DNA from: Arctopsyche grandis
Lineage: Eukaryota > Arthropoda > Insecta > Trichoptera > Hydropsychidae
DNA length: 64,000 bases
Direction: 5' to 3'
NCBI RefSeq assembly: GCF_051622035.1
Contig: NC_135358.1
Coordinates: 21,332,501-21,396,500, forward strand
Shown here: piece after piece, positions 48,501 through 60,586 of the stretch
Layout of the letters: each line of letters opens with the position of its first letter
Numbering within the stretch: position 1 is the first letter of the stretch
Notes under the pieces: generated by a model
What the model saw: the letters and a program-made list of their open reading frames with translations, nothing else
What the model was told of the DNA's origin: nothing
The model's database searches: none
Translations under genes and position numbers: made by a program

Positions 48501-50711
48501 CGTAAGAAGTTTTGCTTAAAGCCTCATATATGACATCCATATTTTCTTTGAACCACAACTCATATATTAATATAAGACGTTCAGAAAGGTTATGGTATTC
48601 CTGGTAAAATATGTATAGGTATATACAGAAAATGAGTCTCAAATTAACATGCGGTCATATTAACATTATTAGACTTACTATCTAATAATGTTAATAACTA
48701 ACATTATTAGACTATCTTACCCGTATCGTAATTTAGAAAAAAAAAATTGTTTATAATTTACAGAAATTCTGAGTATATAACCGATAAAAAATCAAGACGA
48801 AGAAAAATTGACATTTTCCGCAATAGGAAAAATATAAATTTTTATTTGTTTTTGAAACTTAATTTAGTATATGTACATTTTATACATTTTTTTTTTATAT
48901 TTACTGTTGCGTAGGGGTGGGGTGGAGGATCCAAGTAAAAGGCCAACAGTCGTTTCACAGCATTTATTGATGATTAAGGAGATACACGCAGTGTCACGGC
49001 TAAGTCCAGAATGACATGATATCACCTACGTACCGCCTTATAAAGGGTAGATCTCTCAGGACGCCTAATCTGTTTACCTGTTGTATAGTCACGTATTCGG
49101 ATATGTGTTTCCACGACATTGGGTCTCGTAACTCAATCCGTGGCGTACGTAACATTACCATAGTGCCATTACAGATTTCCCCAAGGGACCAGTAGAGGTG
49201 ACAAATAGAGGTTGGGTGGCTAATTTGGTGAGGAACCGTGTAAACAATGAAATCAGATAAATTGGCAAACTCTGATAGGAAATTATCGAGTCACATACAT
49301 ATATCCAGCAGGATATCTTGGTGGTTGCGTTAACGCTAACCACCGAGAGGTTCCCGGGTTCAAGCCTTGGGTTGACCTCGATTGAAGAGAATTTTTTCGG
49401 AGTATTTCTGCGGTGCGGCTGGTCAGAATTGGATATTTGTGACTCGAAGTCGATTGTTCCCTATAAAAGTTTGCCAATACATCTGATTTGATTATTGAAA
49501 AGGTTCTTCATCAAATTGGCAAATTTCACCTACTATTTGTCACCACATTTGAATATGATTTCAAATTTAAAATTTGCAATATATAATTTATATACATATA
49601 CATATGTGTATATGTGCAAAATTAATACCATAATAGTCGCTTAGGGATAAAACCCGTAATGGCATCATGGTAAAATATAAGTTTTATATATAAAAAATAA
49701 ATTTATATACAAGATCTGATCAGCAACACTGGGCCAGAGCTTGAACCCGTATTTTAGATATTTATAAGAAAATTCATAAGCTCTGAAGTTTTAAATCCAG
49801 ACAACTTGTGAATGTCATTCAAAGTTTACATATGTAAAGGGGACGAGGAAACGAAATAAAATTATAAAATCGACTTGAAATAATACAAACAACTCTTTTT
49901 AACAAAATTAGTGATGATAATATGCAATCACAGTAGCGGTAGAATGCATTATTGAATTATTAATGACTATTTTAATTATACAAAAATTGTTAAAATTTAT
50001 TTAAAGCTTGAGTATCTTAAAATATTTGTATAGGAATGTCAAGAAATCTTTATCGGATATGTTTCGAGTGTATAGATATACAGATCTATCAAGAGATAAA
50101 TTTACAAACGTATTTCTTCAATTTAAACATATGCGCGTTAAGCAACTAACGCTTTTCCAACAAGCGCACATAATTCAAAATCTGTTACATCTCACCGTTA
50201 GAGTGATATTAAATTTCGCATTTTCGCTGTCACATGTCGCCATATTTCAATCAATGCAAGAGCTCAGAGAAAAGCCAATTTGGAGGCGGATATTCTTATG
50301 AAGAAGATTTCGTGTGTAACAAACCAGATTAGACCACCACTAGACTAATTACGCAATATCACCTGTCGTGTTTGGAAAGAAAGAAAGTGTTTGACCACTT
50401 TCTAACGATCAAGGGCAACGCTTTAGGGTCGTCCGGGTTCACTAGAACTGAACGAAAATCACCATAGTCCAAATGATATTTAAAAAAAATGTACCTGTCT
50501 TCGACACAGCTCGTCCAAGTACAATGTCATTATTGTTCGAAATAGAAAGTGTCATATTTTGGCAGTCATTCGAAAGTGACATTGCAAATAAGCCGATAAA
50601 CAACTTGAGAAACTATTCCGAAACCATAATAACTAATAACTACTTATAAATTAAACTATAATTTCAAATCCAATCTATTGCTATAGTCTAGAAATTTCCA
50701 CATACACACAT

Positions 50712-50799
<88 letters not shown>

Positions 50800-53700
50800 A
50801 GCAGCGTGGTCTAGTGGTGAATGTTGAATTATTTCGTACTTGATGTTACGAGCTCGATTCCCGCTAAATCTCGCTGTTGGCCAGACCTTAGTTTGTCGAA
50901 GTCGATCGTTTCTTATCGGAATTTTCCAATTTTTCTGATTTTCATTGAAACGATTCCTGTAAAATTGGCGTTTCCTTCCCAATTTTCTGTTGCCAACCTT
51001 TAGTTATTGTTATATCTTAGGTTTCGCCATATTGCTCACCATAAATGTCTCTGTGGTTGTTTATCGAATATAAAATTCGTATTGTTACATGAAAGTTATT
51101 CATCGTTATTTATCGTATTAATACGATGTTTGTAATATCGGACCATAGATGTCAGATATTGTTTAGATTTACATGTATCTATGTAATAATTAGGACCAGG
51201 AAGGCGCATTTGGGGTTTACCTGTTAAGCCTTCCTGGTATATTTGTATGTATATATGTATGTATATGTATATGAAATAGTATACATTGAAGTATCAAGTA
51301 AACTGAACTTGATAAATGCGACTAAATTTGTATAGGTCAAATTCTATAATTTGACACAACTTGATTGAAAGTAAAACATTTAGATTGGGCTTCTATTCAT
51401 TCAAATACGGTTCGATTCGATACGAGTGCACTCAAACCGAATCCGTTAATTAGATTACTCAGACGTTACTCGTAACGTAGCAACATCCGAGTAACGTCCG
51501 TGTACACTCGTATCATATCAACCTAGTATAAAATATTTTTCTTAATTCTGATATTGAGCTCCAATGAGCTCGGAAACTCAGTGAACGCTATCCTATGTAT
51601 GTACATTGAGCGACCACAAAGCTCTTGATACAACAAGCTCACCGAATTAACTGATAGGTTTTAGAAGCAATAAAAACTGCGTTGTAATATTTTAGGTTCA
51701 CACAATGAAAAACAATCTATCGTCGTCCATCTCCGGTTGGATAATGGCCGCTGATGATACGTTCGTTCGGACTTCTTCAAAGCGGGCCCCGAGTGTTTAA
51801 TGAAGGGAGCACAATGGGGCACACCATAAAAAGAAAGAGAACACACCTGACATTGTGTGTACACTTTACGGCCTGTCCCACATTCGGTCAGGTGTCCGTA
51901 GGTCCATTAGTCTCATGTCGATGGACCTTTGACTGTGCGATGCACACCTTTGTGTGTTCAGGGTGGGGCTAACGAGTACTGTAGTGGCCCATGAAAATTA
52001 AACTTTCAATACATTAAAGTCTTCGAAGATTGTTTATTCTTTAACCATTTACATAAATTTAATAATAATGACTGCCTCGTTCGACTAAAAAGCATATTAT
52101 GATACTTATTTGATTTTAGACCTTAGCTTTCATGACATGTAACACACATTACATTTAATTTTGAACATTGGGTGTTGGCATATTAAGTTATTAAATGAAA
52201 AAAAATTAAAAGAAATGTGTGGGTTCTGTTTTCGATCCGCACGCAGTCAAATTTTTTTAATATATGTAATTTAACAGTTATATTTAATTGTTTAATATGA
52301 AAAAAAATGGTAAAAACTACCTACCTATGTACCTACATATTAACAATATAAAACATTTATTTAATTATTTAATTTATAATTAAATAAATTTTCAATAGAC
52401 GGCGGTAAATGTTCAGAGACTTAGCGCCGTTTCTGTGTCTAGAGGAAACATTCGTAGCAAACAGTATATACATATAAACAGTATAAACTTCTATATATTC
52501 ATATATATATATATATAGGAGTTTTTTCTTTTGTTATTTATATTCGTACGTTTTGTTGGCAGTGATTTAGCTGTGACGTACATATATATGTCGAATCGAA
52601 ACGACTATTATAGTACGGCGAGCGTTATCTCAGATACACAGACAGACAGACAGACACACATAATAGTGATATTATATATATGCTTGGTTGAAACTTATAA
52701 CCTAAAATAAAATTTCCCTTGTAGTAATACACAGTGGGATTTATCGACATATAAATCATTCGTAAGATCTCTTACTAGGATATATTATATTTATTTACCA
52801 TAGGTACATATAAGCAACACGTCTTAAACAAAATACTCTTGTTTTAAATATAATTTTGACAAAAGATCAAAATCCCCCGAATGATTTTATTTTGACGTGA
52901 ACAAAACCTCGTTGAGAGATACATAAGTTGCTAGTCTATGAAATACCACTACACCAGAAAAATTGGTAAAGATCTGCTGATTTGTATACGAGTATGTGCG
53001 TGTTACATGTGTATATTGATTCATTGAATGTTCCACTTCTACTGGTTGGAATATGTAGAGTAATAATATTATTATAAATTAATATATGTACACATACATA
53101 TAACGATATCAAAACCTATTTTACATATATAAAATCACACTATTCTGAACGGATTTCGATCCTTTCATTTTACCCTATAGACCGAGCTATAAAGTGAAAT
53201 TTGTAGTAACATTTCAATACTATATGTATGTATGTATGTATGTATGTCGAATAACTTTGAAGAAAAAAATATTGTCGAGTGTCAAATTTTTGTGGAAATG
53301 TATATAATACAAATTGATTGTACTTTAAATGTGTGTAAAGCACTCCGATGCGGTGCAAACGATCGAAAAGCGCCAGGCAGACTGAACCACAGATTAACGA
53401 CACGTGTACCTCATGCGTGCGCACTGCTCGCACTTACACTAAGTGAAATCTACCCGAAGTCCCGACATACCTACCCTGTATACGTTCTGTGCTTCTGATA
53501 CTTTAGATCCGAATTTTTCCTTATTAAATTATTAAAAACCCGCCAGAAAGATCCAACTCAATTTTAATAATTGCATCTGTGCACATCGAAAGGTTACTCG
53601 TCATCTGATGTGCAATTTTTCATTCGTGAAGTCGAGAATTGCGTTTAAAGCAGCCATCCAGTTAATCTGTGGTTCAATCTGGCGCTTTTCGATCGTTTGC

Positions 53701-56700
53701 ACCAAACCCAAAGCACTCATACAGTACAAACGAAAGAACTTATGCAAATAAATATAAAAGATAGTTTGCTTTCATCACGACCGGTTATCCTAAAACTGCA
53801 ACTTCACTTTCAATGAACATATTGATCCAAACATTAAATTTTGTATACATACAAAATCTAGACGAATTTCACCACCCTCGCTCATTAATGCGTCGCTTCT
53901 TTACTTCTAGTAGGCGTAGGTGACGTCACGCTCTCTAAAATATCGCAAGTGAAAGTAGTGGCACTGCAATCCTTTCCGAAAAGACATTTGACCTACTTCC
54001 AACTGTAAAAAATCCAATAAAAGACTTAGATTTGTTTAAAACCTCGATTATACGAATACGAATTAAAAAAAAATTCATTGCCTGTTTTTATATTACTCTG
54101 ATGTAGCAGGAGAATCTTGAGGGGGCGATTTTAGAAATTAGAAAAATAGGCGAGCTGAACGTGAAATGACAGGCAAATGCGCCATGACCTTGTATGCATG
54201 AATGTCACGTAGTGAAAGTTGTGACGTGCGTGATGTCATGGCTCTGTGTGGCCGAAAAGATATGGCTGGACAGTGACCAATTATGGCCATTCAACCGTCA
54301 AATTTTCTATTAGTAGCATACTGCACAGCCAGCTCAATAGTACCAACTTGATGATTCTAGTCAGAACGAAGAAAAATTACAGTGTTTCAGCTGACTTATT
54401 ATTATTGTGGCTATGTATTTTTACCACGATTTATCGATAACACTCAACTAATCGATGAATTTTAATGTAACGGAAAAGTCATTGTCAAATTTTCATAGTC
54501 ATTGTTACATTTTAATTCTTATACTGTATCCGTTTGTATACATTTATTAACAGAAAATCTAAAAACACGTAATTCACTAGTGTTTTGCCCATTGACATTT
54601 AACGAATGGTTTTGGAAAGACAGATATATATATATATAATTCATTATTACCAAAAAGCCGTATCTATCTCTTAATAATAAAACTAATTTTATCATTTCAG
54701 ATAGTCTCATTGTTCGCACAGAGAGCTTCCTGTTTCAACTATGACTACTCATCTGCGTGTACGCGACCCTATAGATCAGGAAGATCTAGCTCTCGAGTAG
54801 CACCATGTGATCTCAGCAAGCAATCTTACTGCAACTTGCCAGGATCTACTTACCCTTGGCATGCAGTCAGGCGCTTCGTCCACGAGAACCAAGGTCTCAT
54901 GAGGAGGATGTATGGTGACCAGAGACACATATCTGTCCTAAAAGCCGAAATTGAAAACAACGACTTGGATTCTGAAACATATCAAGTCCCACTAAGAGAT
55001 AGTACGTATGCCAGATACTCCAAAGATTGGGAAGTCCTGAATACAAAGTTCGTCTATTCAAAGAAACCGAATGGTCGTTCCAACGAACAGTATACTGTAC
55101 CACATTTCCGACCTGTTCAAACGACACCGACTACCACAACGACGACGAGCAAAACCGAAGATGCTTCTAGTAAAACTGATCAGAAAGCAGAAGTTCAAAA
55201 GCCTTCCAAGAAAGAAGCTGAAGATATTAAGATGGCAGCTTATAAGACATCCTATTTCGAAGACGAGCTGAACGTGCAGGAACTCAGTAAAACGAATTTA
55301 GAAATGAACAAGATAGAACCAGAGATAGTCACGTTGGAAGCTGCCATAAAGCAAAGCATCGAAGCAAATAGTGCTTACCCTGCTTACGGATTGGTCAATA
55401 AAAGTGTAACCACTCGCCCTATTACCTCAAATATAACCATTGAAACCTCGTCAACAGCAGATTCCACGACTTCTGAATACGTGACCCAAGATGAAACGAC
55501 GAGCACTCCCGATTTCGGAGAACAATCAACGGACACTGACGACGAAGATGGTGGATGGAAACCAGTCATGATGGATAAAATGTCTACATTACCATCGACA
55601 ATGTTATTCTCGCAAAGCGTCAAAGAAGAACAGAACAAGAATGACAGGATAGACTTAAACACAGAAGAGAACTACAAAGCACAAGAACAAAGTTCTGTCA
55701 GCAGCAATACTGCTGCCACGACACATCTAGAAGGACAATTATTTCAAGATGTTGTGCAAGAAGAAGCAAAACCCATTGTCAAACTCAGAGGAGTGTAAGT
55801 ATACGAATTTTAAACTATTCACATCCCTAAACTAAATATGTATATATCTAAAAATGTATATACATCAAAATTGCTCAGGTTGCATTAGAATTGGTTTAAA
55901 TGAGGGGGTATCAGTTTAAATAAATCAACTCGTAAATACTGTTTTATTCAGAGATCAGGGTGTGACTGAAGCTACGCATGGTAGAAGCTAAATTTCTTTG
56001 CATTCGATTTAATTATGGTTTTAAGAGATTGCTACCATGTTTCGTTTTTATTTACCATTATTTTAAGAATCAATTTAGGAATGATGGAAAATTCGCTTTT
56101 TGCTTTAAACCTTATGCCTTTAACATAGTACCTAGTGGCGTAACTACTATGACGCTGGGTATGCGGTACATGCAAGCCCTTAGGCTCGGGAGGATCTTCA
56201 AATATTAATACATATTTATGTATATTAAAAATAAATAAAAAATACAGGTAAACCAATTCGCTCCAATTGAAAACAGATAGAAGTATGTATAAAAAAATTC
56301 TACTTGTTCTGCGAACTTAAAATATTAGCATGAATAAGTTCATAAAATGTCTTTAAAATATGTAATTGCAGAATTTTCAAATTTACATATAGGCAATTTA
56401 GAATTTGTAAGTTTATTTATGTCATTAAAAACATATGGGGGGGCCCTTTGGTAAATTTTTCATGCGGGACAAATTTTTCTAGTTACGCCACTGACAGTAC
56501 CTTTGATAGTGAATCTCTGATGAATTAAAAAAAAGTATTTATAACTTATACAAAATAAAATTAACATTTTAGGAATGCTTGTCCGGTCAAAGAGGAAGTC
56601 GTAGCACCATTCTGGGCTAACAACACAAGAGGAGAAGTTCTGGCCCTGTTGAATCTTTATCCATTTGAACAATACGTCCATTGGGAAAAGTGCACACATG

Positions 56701-57068
56701 AACACAAGCAAATGTTCTGCCGAGAAGGATGCAGGTATGACAAATAAAACGTTTAATTAAAAATATATTCTGATCAATTTATTTATACTAAAAATTCATT
56801 CATGATAAATAACGATTTCAGATGCGAACAACAGTACCGACTGCATCGTCTGCTCGCCTACGATCCGAACAACGAATGCCGAGGCATATTCTCCGATTGG
56901 TTTCGGTTTCCGTCTTGCTGTGTCTGCAAATGCTACGACATGCCCCTCGAATTCAGAGTGACTTCGCGGAGTCCCAGAACCATAGAACCAGACATAGATG
57001 AAGCCATCAAAAAGGAAATGTATCAACAGGCCACATCTGACTGGTACACGATAAATTTAGACGATTGA
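45550..57068 (+). CDS. Spaetzle-family cystine-knot ligand (Spz3/Spz4 class, 523 aa)
   Basis: Four coding exons join in frame: 45550-45618, 54701-55794, 56573-56734 and 56822-57068. Exon 1 plus the start of exon 2 encode a signal peptide ([20 protein letters not shown]). The N-terminal part has paired cysteines ([31 protein letters not shown]) and the conserved [18 protein letters not shown] Thr/Ser/Glu-rich, probably disordered pro-region follows. The C-terminal domain carries the cystine knot: [59 protein letters not shown] and [13 protein letters not shown]. Spaetzle proteins are secreted ligands of Toll receptors, and this class resembles fly Spz3/Spz4. I cannot choose between them from memory. 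Intron 1 is 9.1 kb and rich in transposons. Convergent with Dlg5. Confidence 0.92.
45619..47690. other. Spaetzle-family gene intron 1, 5' part
   Basis: AT-rich with TACATATGTA microsatellites. No gene or clear mobile element. Confidence 0.5.
47690..47960. other. GC-rich island in intron 1, unassigned
   Basis: A 270-base block of high G+C inside AT-rich intron, with local inverted repeats (GATACCACATCTTGAGGTGGTATC; ACCAGTCCGAGG and CTGGTCTGGCTGGTC). It ends where a Helitron begins. It may be a retrotransposon or host-gene fragment. No protein family was recognised in any frame. Confidence 0.5.
47968..48319 (+). mobile_element. Complete non-autonomous Helitron with a GGGAAC minisatellite
   Basis: Starts TCTATATATGTATATAAAAA preceded by A, followed by TGAATGTCTGTGTG, a typical insect Helitron 5' end. 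It ends with a GCGTT...AACGC hairpin and TCGCTAG followed by T. Total 352 bases, no coding capacity. The open frames across it (NGNGNEN or TGTRTGTG) are products of the internal array. Confidence 0.85.
48195..48284 (+). repeat. GGGAAC/GAGAAC hexanucleotide array inside the Helitron
   Basis: About fifteen tandem GGGAAC units with regular GAGAAC variants, preceded at 48098-48124 by looser copies. Runs of three Gs every six bases make it a candidate G-quadruplex former on the plus strand. Confidence 0.85.
48320..49149. other. Spaetzle-family intron, no gene seen
   Basis: AT-rich. A perfect local inverted repeat around ATTATTAGACTTACTATCTA lies near 48660-48710. The 48930-49150 part is GC-richer and unassigned. 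Confidence 0.5.
49150..49300 (-). mobile_element. SINE group B fragment, inverted
   Basis: On the minus strand: GTGACTCGATAATTTCCTAT, CAGAGTTTGCCAATTTATCT, CAATTAGCCACC-like, TTTGTCACCTCTACTGG, then the group B tail TAATGGCACTATGGTAA. The tRNA head is missing. It sits back to back with the next SINE. Confidence 0.75.
49314..49700 (+). mobile_element. tRNA-derived SINE, group B
   Basis: The head TGGTTGCGTTAACGCTAACC contains a box-A-like region, followed by the box-B-like GGGTTCAAGCC. The core has GAAGTCGATTGTTCCCTATA, AGTTTGCCAATACATCTGAT, AAATTGGCAAATTTCACC and TTTGTCACCACATTTGAA. The tail is GGGATAAAACCCGTAATGGC then ATCATGGTAAA. Confidence 0.82.
50719..50797. repeat. (TA)n microsatellite abutting a SINE
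   Basis: About 79 bases of TA dinucleotides immediately before the SINE head CCAGCAGCG, so it may have seeded at, or been the target of, the SINE insertion. Confidence 0.95.
50798..51245 (+). mobile_element. tRNA-derived SINE, group A
   Basis: The head is strikingly tRNA-like: CCAGCAGCGTGGTCTAGTGG (box A) and GAGCTCGATTCCCG (box B). The core has GAAGTCGATCGTTTCTTATC, TTTTCCAATTTTTCTGATTT and GAAACGATTCC. The group A hairpin tail is ACCAGGAAGGCGCATTTGGG ... AAGCCTTCCTGGTATATTTG. It is older than the 10744 and 43311 copies. Confidence 0.82.
51246..52149. other. Spaetzle-family intron segment
   Basis: No gene recognised. The 51690-51980 part is GC-richer but shows no domain or repeat ends. Confidence 0.45.
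52150..52690 (+). repeat. Dispersed repeat family (copy 2; copy 1 at 24120-24535)
   Basis: Carries the same ordered landmarks as copy 1, ending TCGAATCGAAACGACTATTA, TAGTACGGCGAGCGTTATCT and ACAGACAGACAGACAGACAC. Differences are mainly microsatellite lengths and scattered base changes. Confidence 0.7.
52691..53344. other. Spaetzle-family intron segment
   Basis: AT-rich, with a TATG microsatellite at about 53223-53247. No gene seen. Confidence 0.5.
53345..53709. mobile_element. MITE with 8-bp duplication AAAGCACT
   Basis: The 365-base element is flanked by perfect AAAGCACT (53337-53344 and 53710-53717). Arms are inverted over about 50 bases: GGTGCAAACGATCGAAAAGC, GCCAG, then TGAACCACAGATTAAC, mirrored by GTTAATCTGTGGTTCAATCT and GGCGCTTTTCGATCGTTTGC. 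The outermost 3-6 bases of the two ends differ. The duplication length fits hAT, P or Merlin, and the terminal sequence does not decide which. Confidence 0.8.
53718..54700. other. 3' end of spaetzle-family intron 1
   Basis: No gene recognised. It ends with the acceptor ATCATTTCAG before exon 2. Confidence 0.55.
56133..56493. mobile_element. hAT-type MITE in spaetzle-family intron 2
   Basis: Left end TAGTGGCGTAACTACTATGA and right end ...CTAGTTACGCCACTG, the classic hAT CAGTGGCGTA terminus with one change on the left. Flanked by ATAGTACC (56125-56132) and ACAGTACC (56494-56501), seven of eight identical. It is 361 bases, non-coding, with a G-run (GGGGGGGCCC) near the right end. Confidence 0.82.
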
Positions 57069-57422
57069 AATCGATAAATTACATGAAATGTATATAGAGG
57101 ACAATACAAAAAAACTATTACACTTAAAAATTCAACAACGTCATTGTTGCCATTTATTTATTACAAGGCTTTTTTTATTCATTAATAATGAAGTTGACAT
57201 AAAGTGTATGTTGTAAATATTTTGTATAAATGTAATTTCAATATAATATAATATAAATATATAATCATTTTAAATTAGGCGACAATACTGTATGTATAAA
57301 GGCTAGTGATTGTAAATAGTAACACAACATATTTAATTACACTTTCGTGTCCGATCTGTATAAAGTAGTCGACTTTTAAGTATTTATTAATTATGTAAGT
57401 ATAATTTATATGTTGTAACCAA

Positions 57423-57428
57423 AATAAA
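57423..57428 (+). terminator. Poly(A) signal of the spaetzle-family gene
   Basis: AATAAA followed by a T-rich run lies about 355 bases after the stop codon. Earlier AT-rich variants are less canonical. Confidence 0.5.
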
Positions 57429-57449
57429 ATGTTTTTTTTACTGTTATAA

Positions 57450-59698
<2,249 letters not shown>

Positions 59699-60586
59699 TT
59701 ATAAAGATTTCCACAAGCCCTTTATGAGACCGATGGAAGGAGATCTTCTATGCCGAAGCTTCTCTTTATCTTCACAAGAGGCACGAAAACCAGTCAAAAA
59801 CTTCTCCTTGAAGTTAAATCTAGACGACGTTGGTCCAAGCAAAAATTGTTTCAGATCGTTGGTAAAACTTTTTCCCGTGTAGTTCGTGGGACTCTTCAGT
59901 GGCTCTTTGTCGTCTAAAAACGAAACTGATTTGACCGAGTGGACGGATCCCCTTCTGACTGTAACAGATCTGCTTCTCGATTCGTATGACGATTGAGTGG
60001 GAGTTAGACTGCTGCTTCTGCACACGCACCTGGAATAACTTCCTTTATTAGTGTCAGAAGCTGCACATAAAGAACAACAAGCCTGACAGTGGGCTCGGTT
60101 TCCGTAGTTTCTAGGAAGAGTTTTGGTTTTACGTTTCGAATCTTTTGGTCTTTCATATTCCTTGGAACCGACGTCGACAAGTTTTTCGTATATAGCATAA
60201 TCATCCTTATCCATGTCGTAATTTCTCGTTTCAGTCTTTTGGTTTGATTTCTTTGCTTTGTGTCTGTAGTTGATGTTTATTTGTGCCAATTTGCTAAGTT
60301 GCTTTAAAAATTCGTAATCGATCTCGAAATATTTACCATCCGGTTCTGAATAATAGCCTTGACTTTTATTTGCGTCTGATATGTACGTTTGTTTCTCAGA
60401 TTTTTTTCTAGAGCGTTTACGAATTTTTCTTTCGCCAGGGTCAGAATAATACATTATATCCGGATCAGAATAGTGCGTTTGCGGAGAAAGTAGGGGAGAA
60501 ACGTTATATTCACAATTACGACAAAAGGTTACAGATTTTGGACGATGGTGAAGAGGAGATTGGGGATGGGGAGTAGGTGGTAAAGG
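59699..60586 (-). CDS. dlg5: In-frame 295-codon extension after the Dlg5 stop (readthrough candidate)
   Basis: Directly after the Dlg5 TGA (60587-60589) the same frame stays open for 295 codons to the stop at 59699-59701. The first 44 codons precede the first ATG and include PLPPTPHPQSPLHHRPKSVT and CRNCEYN. The rest is basic and Ser/Tyr-rich, with three YS[D/E]P repeats (HYSDPD, YYSDPG, YYSEPD), a helical EIDYEFLKQLSKLAQI, a cysteine cluster (HCQACCSLCAAS ... CVCRSSS) and the end SPSIGLIKGLWKSL. The stop context is ACT TGA C, and TGA-C is known as the leakiest arrangement. The first AG downstream of the stop (60429-60430) is in the wrong phase for skipping the last exon. Alternatives are a separate gene starting at ATG 60452-60454, another splice form, or an assembly error. 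I recognise no domain in it. Confidence 0.6.
   Translation of the reverse strand, partial: PLPPTPHPQSPLHHRPKSVTFCRNCEYNVSPLLSPQTHYSDPDIMYYSDPGERKIRKRSRKKSEKQTYISDANKSQGYYSEPDGKYFEIDYEFLKQLSKLAQININYRHKAKKSNQKTETRNYDMDKDDYAIYEKLVDVGSKEYERPKDSKRKTKTLPRNYGNRAHCQACCSLCAASDTNKGSYSRCVCRSSSLTPTQSSYESRSRSVTVRRGSVHSVKSVSFLDDKEPLKSPTNYTGKSFTNDLKQFLLGPTSSRFNFKEKFLTGFRASCEDKEKLRHRRSPSIGLIKGLWKSL

Noticed and set aside
50008-50301. 97-codon frame in the spaetzle-family intron
   Set aside because: It begins at a non-ATG codon, has no recognisable domain and lacks a splice or promoter context.
50798-50870. tRNA gene
   Set aside because: Boxes A and B are present, but the acceptor and anticodon arms do not close properly and a SINE core and tail follow. 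The other SINE heads were rejected for the same reason.
54897-55127. Minus-strand frame opposite spaetzle exon 2; also 55384-55662
   Set aside because: Antisense shadows of a well-supported coding exon.
60004-60204. 66-codon minus-strand frame within the Dlg5 extension
   Set aside because: It is a shadow in another frame of the longer 295-codon frame.
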